NCBI GenBank assembly: GCA_946800325.1
Contig: OX326957.1
Location: 558,001 to 622,000 of the forward strand
Direction: 5' to 3'
Source: Luzula sylvatica
Lineage: Eukaryota; Streptophyta; Magnoliopsida; Poales; Juncaceae
DNA length: 64,000 nt
Both the position numbers and the translations under genes were made by a program. This document shows, one piece after another, positions 33,867 to 46,111 of this stretch (positions are counted from its first letter, which is position 1; the number at the start of each line of letters is the position of its first letter). The notes under the pieces were generated by a model. It was not told the origin of the DNA. It searched no databases and worked only from the letters and a program-made list of their open reading frames with translations.

Positions 33867-34599
33867 GTGTCAAGAGTTGTACGATTAAGATCAGATGTGC
33901 TTTGTCGTCTTGGCTTGATGTGGAATAGAAATCTTTTGGCGGCGACAATGACTCGCTACATGAGGAGAAACAGAAATAGAAACAGAAATAGAGATAGAAG
34001 GAGTGAGCTGGACCTGCACGGCAGCATGGAAGTTTTTGTTTGGTACTTTCTGTTGTACTGCCTTCCATCTTCCATCTTCCATCTGTGAACCTGGTCCAGC
34101 CTGCATTTCTTTAATTCGTTAAGTAGTCAATTTATGAAAATATAAATTATTATGAAAAATATAAATTTAACAAAAAAATATTTTGATTGATCGTGGGATT
34201 CATAGTTCACATGTTTTTGAGATTTGAGTTCGGAAAACTCCTAAGCATTATTTCTTCTTTATCTACTTACGATATTATTATTTGACTAAATTTGTTTATT
34301 ATTTTAATTTTAATTATTAATGAAAATAAAAATATATTTGACTTATTACGTGATAAAACTCGCAACAAGACGTGAATATTCGCCTAGTACTCTCGATATT
34401 TCCTAATTAAAATCGTAACAAATTTTGTTTATCTTTCATTATTTTTTTTTTACATTTCACTAATTACATATTTGCATACTACGTTGATTAATGCTGTAAT
34501 TATTATGAATACTTTTATTTGTTATGGATGTCATTTTGTAACTAAAAAGTAATTATATTGAAAGAGTAATTATAGAAAATTAGTATATTTTGCTTAATT

Positions 34600-34770
34600 A
34601 TTTGTAACAGCTCGTTTAATTCTTATATTCATTCTCTACTATATAAAGAATTGTATTCTTGATTTAATTTTGAATAATAATTTATCTCTCCCAATTATCT
34701 CTTTAGTTTGTTATTTTTTCACCACGTTATCAACATGATACTCTAGTTAATTGAGATCTTTCAATAAGAA
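34600..34770 (+). mobile_element. Possible copia LTR end and leader remnant
   Basis: A TATATAAAG box (about 34650) is followed by AATTATCTC and then CACCACGTTATCAACATGAT. That resembles the LTR end and CACGTTATCAGCACGA leader common in Ty1/copia elements. No gag or pol follows. Weak evidence. The rest of 33.9-35.2 kb shows nothing else. Confidence 0.35.
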
Positions 34771-35217
34771 GATGTTCTTGAAACTACAATCAAAGGTACA
34801 ACTAATTAGTATTATTTAATATACTTTTAAGTTTAAAATAGCGGTTATTTTATTTTTTGGTATTTATTGTTATTGTTCATTCTTTTTATTTGATATTCTT
34901 ATTGTTCACGAAAGTAGTAGTATATAAAATCATATTCTGTGTGCGTAACAGTATATAAAATCATATTTTTTTTATTGTTCCTTGTGTGTATGTTTGTAAT
35001 ATTACTTTTTTTTGTTATAAATCTTTGATGCAGTATTGCATCTCTATCTCTCTGTCATATGATTAGTGTTTGTGATATTGCTTTTCTTTATTAATCAATG
35101 TAATATTGCATCAATCGTACTATTATTATAATATGTTACGATACTGGATTTAATTGTCATAAGTTCATTAATACTAGATTATAGAAATTATATGATGCTT
35201 TATATACAATCTGGCAT

Positions 35218-36981
35218 GTCAAAAGGTAGTATTCGTGCCGATAAAAGTAACCGCTGCCAAAAGAAAGTCATCGTGCCGATAAAAATAACAGCTGCCAAAA
35301 GATAGTTTTCTTGCTGATAAATGTAACCGCTGCCAAAGATAGTGTTCGTGCCGATTAAAGTAACAACTGCCAAAATGTTGTTTTCGTGTCGATAAAAGTA
35401 ACCGCTGTCAAAAGTTAGCTTTGGTGTCCATTACAGTAACCTTTCAAAGATAGTTTTCGTGTCGAGTATAGTAACAACGGCCAAAAGATGGTGCCAATTA
35501 CAATAAAGGCCGCAAACAAAGATAGTTTTCGTGACCATCAGTGCAACTGCTGCCAAAAGATAGTTTTGGTGCAATTTACTTTCCGCAGCTGTCAAAAAAT
35601 AATTTGTGGCCATTACATTAACCGCCGCCAAAAGATAGTTTGTGGTGCTGATTATTGTAACCGCTGCCAAATACTTTTCTTGCCTATTACAATAACTGCT
35701 GCCAAAAGATATTATTGGTGTCCATGATGGTAACCGCTGCCAAAAGATTCGTTGGCGCCATTAAAGTAGCTGATGCCAAACGATAGTTTTAGTGGCGATT
35801 GTATTTGGCCGCTGCCTAAAGATAGTTTTCGTGCCGATTGTATTCGGTCGCTGCCTAAAGATAGTTTTCGTGCCGATTGTATTTGGTCGCTGCCTAAAGA
35901 TAGTTTTCGTGCCATTTAAAGAAAGCGGCTGCCAAAAGATACTTTTTGTGCCGATTACTGTAACTGCTGCCAAATATACTTTTGTTGCCGATTACTGTAA
36001 CCGCTGCCAAAATATACTTTTGGTGTCTATTATTTTAACCGCTGCTAAAAGATTCTTTGGTGCCATTAAAAGTAAATGCTGCCAAAAGATAGTTTTGGTG
36101 CCGATTATAATAACAGCATCCAAAAAATAGTTTTGGTGCCGATTACAGTAACGGCTGCCAAAAGATAGTTTTGGTGCCGATTACAGTAATGGCTGCCTAA
36201 ACATAGCTTTGGTGCCGATTATAGTAACGGCTGCCAATACATAGTTTTGGTACCGATTATAGTAACAGCTGCCAAAACATAGTTTTAGTGCCGATTATAG
36301 TTACCGCTGTCAAAACATAGTTTTGGTGCCTATTACCGTCTTCCGCTGCCAAAATATATTATTCGCGCCGATTGTATTCGGACGCTGCCAAAAAATACTT
36401 ATGGTGCCTATTATATTAACCGCTGCCAAAAATACTTTTGGTGGTTATTTGGTATTTGCTGCCAAAAGATATTTTTAGTGCCGATCAATGTAAAGGCTGC
36501 CAAAAGATATTTTTGGTGTCGATTACTGTAATGTCTGCCAAAAGATAGTTTTGGTGCTTATTATTGTAACCGCTGCCAAAAGTTTGTTTTGGTATTACTT
36601 TCTTCTGCTGCCAAAATACATTTTTAGTGCCTATTATATTCGGTCACTGTTTGAAGATTGTTTTGGTGCCGTTTGCATTCTGCCGTTGCCAAAGTATAAT
36701 TTTAGTGCCGATTGTATTTGGCAGCTGCCTAAAGGTAGTGTTCGTGCCGTTTACTGTCTGCCGTTGCCTAAAGGTAGTTTTCGTGCCGTTTCCTAAATAT
36801 AGTTTTAGTGCCGATTGTATTCGCCCGCTGCCTAGAGATAGTTTTCGTGCCGTTTACAGTATGCCGCTGCCAAATGGAAGTTTTGGTATCGTTTACTCTG
36901 TTGCTGCCAACAGATAGTTTTAGTGTCATTTATGCCAAACGATAATTTTGGTGCTGTTAACAGTCTGCAGCTGCCAAAACT
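35218..36981. repeat. 38-bp minisatellite array, about 46 copies
   Basis: A tandem array about 1.76 kb long. The unit is approximately GGTGCCGATTACAGTAAC then GGCTGCCAAAAGATAGTTTT (38 bp). Copies are degenerate. A subset near 35800-35920 has a 39-bp period (CGATTGTATTCGGTCGC then TGCCTAAAGATAGTTTTCGTGC). The 39-bp copies leave periodic open frames on the minus strand that are not genes. The array sits between the NRAMP promoter side and the DUF760 promoter side. Confidence 0.93.
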
Positions 36982-37385
36982 AGTTCAGTTTATTAATATC
37001 GTAATTACAAATTAACAAGTATAAATATAAATTCTGATGCACCGAGTGCACTCAGTAGTTACGAATCTCGGGTGGACAAAGCCGAGACGATACGACAAGA
37101 ACATTAACAAAGAAAGAAATATTAAGTACGGCTGTTAAGTTCTGGTTCGCCGTACACCAAAACTAACACCATGCCACGTGGATTTACTCGGAAGTCGCAA
37201 CCCAAAAACACTGAGCTGGTTTTTTCAGAATGGATGGCTCACAGTGCACCTCTTCCACATAAGAATTATTCAAAAGAAAGATTAGCTAGAAGCCTAGAAT
37301 TACAAGGCCGAAACTAAACGCGGGTTAGGACTCGTAAGAGAGAAAGGAAGAAGAAGAGTAGCGTGCGACTGGAGTCTGGACGGCT
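36982..37385. other. Upstream region of the DUF760 gene
   Basis: A 400-bp gap holding the presumed promoter and 5'UTR. A G-box-like CCACGTGG lies at about 37174. No TATA box could be fixed with confidence. Confidence 0.4.
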
Positions 37386-39125
37386 ATGCAGACCGTCGCC
37401 GCCGTCTCCTCCTCGCCACCGGATCTGTTCCTACGCCGTCGTACTTCCCTCTTCGTACAACCCTCTTTCCCCTTCTCCGGGCCGACAAATTTTGGTCGTC
37501 TTGTATCAAATCGTAAGCCTTCAGTGATCGTTGCTTCTTCTGCGGCTTCTTTTGATGGTCTCGATGCGAAGGGCAGCTCCTTTAGTAGCTCTAGTAAGGT
37601 AAATCTTGTCTCTCCCCTTTTGACTTTCATTCCGTCTTTTTTATTGTGTTTGGAATGGTAATTTGGATCCAAATTCAGTGGTTTCAAGCTGAATTATACT
37701 TCAATCAGTAATTTGGATTGAAATTCAGTGATTTCAAGCTGAATTATACTTCGGAACAATTGAATTCGTCTTCTTTTCTTCTTTGATCGAATTCTATTAA
37801 TTGTAGGAATCTATTCTGGCGAATTTGATACAAGACATAGAGCCAATGGACGTGAGCGTGATCCAAAAAGAGGTACCGGCCGAAACCGTGGATGCCATGA
37901 AACGAACCATTTCTGGCATGCTAGGTTTGCTTCCTTCAGATCAATTTCATGTCGTCGTAGAAGCCTTGTGGGGCCCACTCTTCAAACTTCTCGTCTCCTC
38001 CATGATGACTGGGTAATTACAAATATTTAGAAACCATCATTTTTTTTTGGGAAAATTTCCCTAAAACAAAATAAATTAATAATGTGCATTTTGCAGATAC
38101 ACCCTGAGAAATGCGGAATATAAGTTATCTTTTGAAAGAAACCTGGATCTTCCAGAAGGCTCGGAAAATGACAAAATATCAAGCGAAAATACACAAATTA
38201 GCTCAGAAGTTTCTAAAAAGGACGATCAAATATCCGATTTTGAAGCGAAAAATAGTGAAGATAAATTAGGTCAAGATTTAGGGTTTCAGGGTTTTGGAGA
38301 AATGAGTTCGGAAGCAAAAGATTATATTATTCGCATGCAAGCTCGTCTCAATTCCATGAAAAAGGTACATTTCAAAATTACAAAATACCGCATATACGAT
38401 ATACCCCGTATAAAACATAACAATTATAATTATTGAATTTTATTTTGCAGGAATTGCATGATTTGAAAAGAAAAAATTCGGCACTCGAAATGCAACAATT
38501 TGTCGGAGAAGAGAAGAACGATTTATTGGACTATTTGCGATCTCTCAGACCCGAAAAGGTGAATACAAAAAATACTTTTTAATTTCAACATTTTTTTTGC
38601 TAAAAAAATAATTTCTTTTTATTTGACAGGTGGCAGAGTTGTCAGAGCCAACATGTGCGGGGGTAGAATCGGCAATTCACTCAGTAGCGCACGGTCTACT
38701 CGCGACTCTCTCTCCAAAAATGCATTCGAAGGCCCCGCCAAAATCCCCCAAAGAGGATAACGAAACCCTAAATTTGGGGAATAATAAAAATAATAATGAT
38801 GATTGCGCGGAATTAGTAGAGAATACTTCGCTCCCTTTTCGACCCGTTCTTTCTGTTCCTCGCGATTATTTGGCTCGCCTCTTGTTCTGGTAATTTTTTA
38901 AAAAAAAATTTAATTTAACTATTTTGTTTATTTAATATTTATTAATTAATTTTTGTTTCGTGAAGGTGTATGTTATTGGGACATTACTTGAGGGGATTAG
39001 AGTATCGTTTAGAGCTCATGCATCTTCTTACAATATCTAGTGATGTCGTCGGTTCCGTAACTTTTGATAATAATAATAAGAAAAATAATAGTAATAACGA
39101 TAATGATGGGGATTTGGTTGCATGA
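37386..39125 (+). CDS. DUF760 protein, UV-B-induced At3g17800-like
   Basis: Six exons (37386-37598, 37807-38012, 38097-38364, 38451-38558, 38630-38889, 38966-39125) join in frame to 404 residues. The N-terminus is rich in Ser, Arg and hydroxylated residues (about 1-55), a likely plastid transit peptide. Two DUF760 blocks follow: VSVIQKEVPAETVDAMKRTI to ALWGPLFKLLVSSMMTGYTLRNAEYKLS, and a C-terminal one containing VPRDYLARLLFWCMLLGHYLR then GLEYRLEL (given in parts). A coiled-coil-like stretch (RMQARLNSMKKELHDLKRKN) separates them. Arabidopsis At3g17800 is annotated as UV-B-induced and chloroplastic. Its biochemical role is unknown. The C-terminal tail is Asn/Asp-rich low-complexity sequence. 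Confidence 0.92.
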
Positions 39126-39238
39126 AATTTTCTTGTTTATTCGGTATTGTAAATTATAATTTATTGTTGTAATAAATTTTGTTTTTTTGGGGCTGTTTTT
39201 TCTTTCTTAATATTTTGTTTTTCAACTAGAAAATTACA

Positions 39239-41042
39239 CCGAATATAATCCATAAGCATCAAACGGCATTCATAAAAGGGAGATCCATAACGGACTCCTT
39301 CTTGGCAAGGGAATATGTACACTACTTCAAAACAAAACAAAATTTCCGCCGTAATGATACAACTAGATATGAAAAAAGTTTTTTGACAACATATCATGAA
39401 ATTTTATCCTTAATCTCTTAACAATAAAAAATTTCCCACCAATTTGGATGCTTTGGATTAAAAATCTGTTCATCTCCTCGTCCTCGGCAATAAAAGTCAA
39501 TGGTGACTTATCCTTAATCTCTTCATCTCTTCATCTCCTCGTCCTCGGCAAGGAGACCCCTTCTCACCGCTCTTATTTGATCTAGCGGTGGATATTCTTC
39601 AAACAATATTCCAAAAAATAAACCCGCTTCTAACAAGAATTTCGAACATAAACTCGGAAATATTGTAATATGCGGATGACACAATATTGTTTGTGGAGGC
39701 ATGCCCAAACAATCTAAAAAAAGTGATATTGGGACTTGAATTATTCTCGGAGATAACCGGTCTCAACATAAATTGGACAAAAAGCGGTTTTGCAACAATG
39801 AATATCCCAACCGAATTGGAAAGTACTTAGGACTCCCTCTAACTTTCAAATGTCCGGAAAAATTTACATTTCTACCCCTTGTCCAAAAAATACAAAGACA
39901 GGTGGCAACTTGGAAGGGCAAACTATTATCACTAGGGGGGAGACTGACCTTAATCAAATCGACTCTAGCTTCTATCCCCACTTATTTTATGCAAAGCTTC
40001 AAACTACCTCTGGAGGTGATAAAAGAAATAAATAAGGCAATAAGAGACTTCTTATGGAAGGGTAGCGATAAGTGTAATCCCGGAAATTGTTTGGTAAATT
40101 GGAATAAAGTGTCTTCCTAGAAAATTTGGAGGCTTAGGAATCCAAAATTTGAAAACAAAAAATGAAGCATTGCTATGGAAACAACTATGGAATATAGACA
40201 AAACGGAATCCAATATTTGGGCCGAATGCATGTCAACAATATATGGAGTAAGCCACACCTTACAACTAGAGAAAATCCCAAAGAATAACCTCTCTTATTT
40301 TGTGAAACAACTAATAGATCTACTACCGATATACAAAATATCATCAATAACAAATCCGACACAAAACTTTAACAACTTGGAAATGGACAAAAGATACTAT
40401 TTTCTCTTCAAAATCGGCCTATGATTTCCTAATAAATCCCGGGGTAAAATGTGGTTGGCAAAATAACCTATGGAAATTAGAGGTACCGCCAAAAATAAAA
40501 ATATTCCGATGGTTAGCACTACAAAATAAAATAAACACATGCGATGTGTTGAGAAAAAAGGGTTGGGCACTCGGAACAATTTGTCCGCTATGCGCAAGAG
40601 AGGAAGAAACGGCAAACCACCTTTTATCAATTGTCCATACACGGTGGCGGTTTGGAAATTGGCCGAAAAACAAACGCTCCGTTTCGAAGAATATTATTGC
40701 CGGCGCAAGAAAAAACTTGGTTAGTAAATAGAAAAAGAGCGGACATCCAAAAAAGAAAGATTTGAGATAAATTATGGGCGTCCATAACATGACAAATATG
40801 GTTAGAACGTAATGCCCGAATTTTTCGCAAAAAAGGACGAACGCCAATAACAACGATGATAAAAGCGATCTCGGAGACGACACTTTGGTTACGTTTGGAC
40901 AAGAGGAGCCGTTATGACACTTGAATTTATTATAGATTTTTGTTTGAAATATTTTTCATTTTTCTTTTTCATTTTTATTATTGTATAAAACTTTCGTTTT
41001 AATACAAGTTTGAATACCACCGGTATTCCTTTAAAAAAAAAA
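39239..41042 (+). mobile_element. 5'-truncated LINE with target duplication
   Basis: The insertion starts within the reverse transcriptase and ends in an A-run (about 41031-41042). It is flanked by a perfect 12-bp direct repeat TAGAAAATTACA (39227-39238 and 41043-41054), which fixes both ends. It lies about 100 bp downstream of the DUF760 stop codon, in the same orientation, so it may supply or disrupt 3'UTR sequence. Confidence 0.9.
39255..40915 (+). pseudogene. LINE ORF2 fragment: reverse transcriptase and zf-RVT
   Basis: Several frames together read as plant LINE ORF2. QTAFIKGRSITDSFL comes first, then a region with the catalytic box YADDTILF (about 39670), then LGLPL, WKGKLLSLGGRLTLIKS and IPTYFMQSF of the RT thumb. 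The next parts are FGGLGIQNL, and a zf-RVT part with IFRWLALQNKINTCDVL and CPLCAREEETANHLL. Stops and frame changes occur at about 39390, 39668 and 40110, among other places, so it is dead. The endonuclease domain and first part of RT are missing through 5' truncation. Confidence 0.88.
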
Positions 41043-41054
41043 TAGAAAATTACA

Positions 41055-42294
41055 AATTATATTATAAGTGCATACTCTTTATTCGCTTATTTAGGCAAAC
41101 AAATGTGAGAGTTATAAGATAAAAAAATATATCATTCAAACAGTTGATTAAGGGACCAAAGTTCAAATTTGCCCAGGTAAATGGTGGGAATTTATAAAAA
41201 TGGGATTTGAAATTTGGAGCTATTCCTATTCCTCACTCGGCAAAAAACCAAATTTTTTATGGAGCGCAAATTTTAATGTGATTGGATTCTTTTGATTTAT
41301 GAAAGAAAGGGCTTAATTGTAAAGTATTATGCATATGATACGAAATTAATAATTGTACATAAATTAGAAACAAACGAACCATCTATTTATGTACAGTGTA
41401 CATACGGAATTTTAATGTGGTCGATTTACTCTCTGAAAAATATAATGATTTTGTCATTCACAATTTTAAGTTCATGCATTTTTTTGATCATGGTTTGGCT
41501 GCTTTAAGACCACGTAAATACAATGGGATAATAATTAATAATTAATAAATAATGTTTCCTTTCTGCGAGGACCAATATGAAATTTCGCCAAAAACCTGAA
41601 ATTTCAGTTTTCGGTAATTCACCTCCCGCTAATACTTCGTCCCACCTTCGGATTCCCGAAATATCAAAAGGGGTTAATTTTCTTTTACATCCCTTGAAAA
41701 TCTCAAAATATCCCGAACATCCTCATAAATATATAATGCATATTCCTATGAAAAAAATGTAATTCATAATTTTTTATTGCATATCTATCTAATTCAGAAT
41801 ATAATAAAAAATATTTTTATTTCATCACGTTCGTAATTATATACGAATCATAATTAAAAATGGAATATTTTCAAAAAGAGAAAAAATAAGAATAATTTTA
41901 TTTATTTTGACTTTGTGGACGGTATAAATGATATTTAATATTTTTATTGGGTATACACGAAACTGTGCCAAAAAAAAGGAAAAAAAATGAAAAATGAAAA
42001 GCGGAAGCGCCGAGCTGAGGTCGTCTCTCCCTCTCATAATTCGTAAAAAAGCGAAATTTAACATTTCGAATTTTGAAAAAACAAAACCAGTCTCAAATTC
42101 CCTCTCTAATTTTCGAATTCACCTCAAAAATGGCGGACTCTTCTCTTTTCATTTCATTTTCATCCCATCTACTTAACCTCCCCCTCATTCCTTTTCGTCT
42201 CCATCAAATCTCATTTCTCCTCCTGCTCCTCTTCTAAGCCTTACCCTAACCTTACCTCTCTCCTTAGCTTTCACCGTCTACGAGGTTAGGGTTA
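41055..42294. other. Intergenic DNA and cyclin upstream region
   Basis: AT-rich. A pyrimidine-rich stretch at about 42165-42290 (CTCCTCCTGCTCC and similar) just before the cyclin ATG is probably its 5'UTR. No other gene supported. Confidence 0.45.
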
Positions 42295-43914
42295 ATGGCC
42301 GATAACAAGGAAAATGTCAAGCCCCGTTTGACACGTGCCGCCGCCAAACGTTCTTCCCGTACGGACGATGGACCTGCTAGTGCTTCTCAGCCTCCAATGA
42401 AGAAGAAGCGAGTTGCGCTTTCTGAATTGCCTTCTCTATCCAATGCAATTATTAACCGAGATCTGAGTGTGTCGAAGACTAGCAATAACACCAGATCTGA
42501 GAAGAAAGATCAAAACTTGAAACTCGAGAAATCTTCTTGTGTGGATCTCGAGGTTTCTACTACGCTTATTGACATTTCTAGTGATGTAGAATCTGAGGTC
42601 GAAGATCCACAACTTGCCGGCCCTTATGCGTCTGACATTTATCAGTATTTGAGATCAATGGAGGTTAGTTATACAATTTGTTGATTTTGTAAGACTTTGA
42701 TACTGTTTAATTGAATCCAATTTGTTCTTAAATTGGCTACATTATAATGAATTTGGATAAAATCTAAGTTTTTTCCGTAATAATTTCAGGTGGAACCAAA
42801 AAGGAGACCAAATGCAACTTACTTAGAAACAATTCAAGTGGACGTAACTGCAACAATGAGGGGCATTTTGGTCGATTGGTTGGTCGAGGTGGCAGAAGAA
42901 TATAAGCTCGTATCAGATACTCTATACTTGACAATATCATATATCGATCGATTCCTATCTTCTAATCCAATTAACAGACAAAAGCTTCAACTTCTCGGTG
43001 TTTCTTCAATGCTCATTGCCTCGTAAGTTAATCAAATCACTTGATTTGAAATTGATTTAATTTATTAATGATTTTTTTGGTTAATTTGTTTCAGGAAATA
43101 TGAAGAAATTACTCCACCACATGTAGAGGATTTCTGCTATATCACTGACAATACTTACACGAAGCAAGAGCTTGTGAAAATGGAGAGTGATGTGCTCAAA
43201 TTTTTGAAATTCGAAATGGGAAACCCTACAATCAAAACTTTTCTTAGGCGCTTCACAAGAGCTGGTCAAGAAGATGAAAATGTAATTTTCCTTTTTCTAA
43301 AACTAAATTCACTACTATAAATTAATATTTTTTTTGTCAAATTCTAATCTTGATTTCTTTTGCAATTTGCAGTATTCGAAATTTTTGTCGGAATATTTGG
43401 GGTGCTATTTATCAGAGCTGAGTCTAGTAGATTATAGCTGTATCAAATTTCTACCATCTATTATCGCTGCTTCATCGATTTTCATGGCTAGATTTACTCT
43501 CGATCCCAAAAATCATCCATGGGTAATTAATCTTTATATAATTCACATTTAATTTATTTAATTTTTAATGTATTGTTTTTTTAATAATGAACTAAGTTAA
43601 TTTATTGATTTTGCAGAACAAAAAGCTTCAATTAAGTTCTGGATATAAGCCAAGCGAGCTAAAAGAATGCATTAATGCAATTCATGATTTGCAATTGAGC
43701 AAAAGAGCTGCTAATTTGTCTGCAATTAGAGAAAAATACAAGACCCATAAGGTAATTATTATTTAATATTTCCTTAATATAAGTATTTTTAATTGATATA
43801 ATATGATATCTAACTATTATGGTGAAATTTGTATTTTTTCAGTTTAAATGCGTGTCTACATTGCTTCCTCACCAAGTGATTCCAAGATGTTTTTTTGACG
43901 AACCAAAAGAATAG
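42295..43914 (+). CDS. A-type cyclin, CYCA3-like
   Basis: Partner and activator of cyclin-dependent kinases at G1/S and S phase. Six exons (42295-42663, 42790-43022, 43095-43281, 43373-43522, 43617-43751, 43843-43914) encode 381 residues, typical of the short CYCA3 class. The N-terminal degradation signals visible are KEN (residues 5-7) and an RVALSEL D-box-like motif (39-45), next to a basic KKKR. The cyclin box starts around residue 125 and contains MRGILVDWLVEVAEEYKL (146-163), with the LVEV-EEY signature of A-type cyclins. It continues through KYEEITPPHVEDFCYITD. The C-terminal cyclin fold follows in exons 4-6. All intron phases agree. It is convergent with the zinc finger gene on the minus strand. 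Confidence 0.95.
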
Positions 43915-44227
43915 GGGCTTATTTGTAAAAGATTCGGTAGATATTGTGAATCAATTGCTTTCTGATTCAGTTCAGAAGCAAAATTTTGGTGGATTTTGAA
44001 TTTCTAATTAGGACAACTAATTAGGTCTTGTTTTATTATCCTTAGATCTTTATTGAGAAATGTATGATAACTTAGTAAAATGCTTATTGCCTTCAATTTG
44101 GTTTATTTACATAGAGCACCTCTCCTTTCCTTCAATTTAAAAAACAGTCCTTCAATTGGAAAATAAACTAATTTCACTACATACCCACACTGAAATAATT
44201 ACAAAATTGATTTATTCAACACATAAA
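43915..44227. other. Convergent 3' region of cyclin and zinc finger genes
   Basis: About 310 bp shared by the two 3' ends. Nothing else seen. Confidence 0.5.
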
Positions 44228-44653
44228 TCACAGGCTAAGATTCAAATCAATCTCACTCTTCTCTATCTTACTTTCATTGTTTTGCAACATGGCTCGAAAA
44301 CTTCCAGGCCACGAAATATTTTTCGCCTCCCCGAAATCAAATGGCACCCAATTCGAATTCAAATCCTGATTCAAATTTCGATCCACTTGGTCACTTTGTT
44401 TGACCTTTATAGACCGCAAAACCGCTCCGTGGGCTTCTAAAGCCGATCCTCCAAAAACCATTCTTTGAGCGTGATAAAACGATCTTTTCGCGGCGCCTCT
44501 TTCTCGTTTGTGTGCATTTTGGTGACCTCCTAGTGCTTGCGAGCTGTAAAATTTCCTCGCGCAAAAATTGCACGAAAAAATCTTTCGCGAATTTGATTTA
44601 TTCGAATTTCCAACTTCGAGTTTCAACCAATCCGAGCTCTCTTGAGGCACCAT
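44228..44653 (-). CDS. C2H2 zinc finger protein with QALGGH and EAR motif (ZFP1/3/4/7-like)
   Basis: Single-exon gene of 141 residues, as is usual for this family. One plant C2H2 finger has its zinc ligands at Cys28, Cys31, His44 and His48 in [21 protein letters not shown]. The QALGGH core is the DNA-contacting signature, found only in plants. The last residues, DLNLSL (136-141), form an EAR repression motif that recruits TOPLESS-type corepressors. A basic region ([11 protein letters not shown]) after the finger may serve as the nuclear signal. The layout matches Arabidopsis ZFP1/ZFP3/ZFP4/ZFP7 proteins, nuclear repressors linked to development and ABA or light responses. Which member cannot be decided. 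Confidence 0.93.
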   Translation of the reverse strand: MVPQESSDWLKLEVGNSNKSNSRKIFSCNFCARKFYSSQALGGHQNAHKRERGAAKRSFYHAQRMVFGGSALEAHGAVLRSIKVKQSDQVDRNLNQDLNSNWVPFDFGEAKNISWPGSFRAMLQNNESKIEKSEIDLNLSL

Positions 44654-46085
44654 TAGATTGTGAACGAGTATGATTGTATGTTATGGACATAGTGTCTATT
44701 TTCTCCTTAAAAAGGGGGGTTTCAAGACAATTAGACAAGTGGAGATCTTAAATTTGTTTGGGAGAAAGTTTGTTGTCTCCCATAAAATCCTTGCTAATCT
44801 CTCGTGTTTACGACACGTGTTAAACGAAACAAATGTTAGACGAAATACGAGACTTGTGGGTTTTTTTATGAGGGACAATTATCATTACTTGTTTTTTTTG
44901 AGGGTTTTAGTTCAGAAAGGGATTTTTGAAGTTGAAAGTGGGATGTGTTTATGTTCTTATCTCTTCCAAAAATGGCCCCCACAATTTGGGCATAATCTCA
45001 ATTAGGTTGTCATTTATTAGGGTAATCACACATTCTTTTTGCTTAGAAACAAAGAGTTGAAATTTGAGAAAATGAAAGGGTTGAAATGTGTTAATTTGTT
45101 GTTGTTGTGTGTTTTGGTTTTGATGGCTTTTGACAAGCACAAAGGAAAAGGTTGATAGTTAATGAGTGCTTACGCAAGGAAGATAAGAAAGAAAGAGAGA
45201 GGCATTGAGGCTTATTTCCACAAAACATTAAACAAGCCATATATAATTATATTCTATGGGAGACAACTATTTTGGGTCATTTTCGTCCAGATATGAGGAT
45301 CTAACATAATTATGTTATCTTCTTTCCAATCAAAACCCCATGCTTGCATTCTATAATGCACTTGTTTTCATTACTTTAGTGATTATTTTGTGTAGTTCAT
45401 ATTGGAACACGACTATTATATACTTTTAATTACATGGAGGGGTCCATTTTATAAGAACTGGAGAGGATCTAATCAGTGTTACCAAGGCCCAAAGGGATGT
45501 TATTATGTTGATGAACTCAAAAAATATGGATCATGTGTTTTGGGCCACTATAAATAATTGTCCAGTTTAGAATGGGTTGAGTATTATTTTGGATCCATTA
45601 TTAGTATTCAATTCTGATCCATTCAATATGCTGTGGGCCTTCATAAATTTGTGATTTATTTTAAATTTCCAATTCCAAAGTATAAATAAGAAGAACAAGC
45701 TATGTCAAATACAGAACTTTTGTGATGTGTGGGTAAATGTAATGCTTATCAATTGCGATGAATCTAAAAAATCATAAAATTAAAAACAAAATTATACATA
45801 ATAGATTACATATAATATAATATAAGGAGTGAGAATGAGAACCCACAATGATAAGTCGTAATCATAACACATGATGATGGTTAATAATGGAATGGGTAGC
45901 CCATATTTTGGGCACATGGAAATGGTAATGGTAGTAATTATATGAGGACAATGGTAGTTAGTTAATCTTGTAACTTTTTGATCTGAATGCCAGCTAAAAA
46001 TGTAAACACTACAACAGAAAAAACACTGCCATTCTTTTTCTTTCTGGAAGTTTGGTAGCTTCATGTGGATCATTTTGTTTGCTTC
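44654..46085. other. Intergenic DNA, no gene supported
   Basis: The first part is the zinc finger promoter. A frame from 44670 (111 codons) has no domain and lies over that promoter. The rest is AT-rich. Confidence 0.45.
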
Positions 46086-46111
46086 AATAATAATAATAAT
46101 AATAATAATAA
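46086..46111. repeat. (TAA)n microsatellite
   Basis: Nine or so TAA units. A matching TAATAATAATAATTAG follows the Helitron end at 47460, so the Helitron probably split one TAA microsatellite. Confidence 0.8.

Noticed and set aside
33103..34068. Longer NRAMP reading frame starting at 34068
   Set aside because: The extra 98 residues include an Arg-Glu run from the microsatellite and have no counterpart in the family. The start at 33774 gives a normal NRAMP N-terminus.
35712..35973. Periodic 13-residue peptide repeats (ARKLSLGSD-like) on the minus strand
   Set aside because: Produced by the 39-bp subclass of the minisatellite. The frame is lost where the period is 38.
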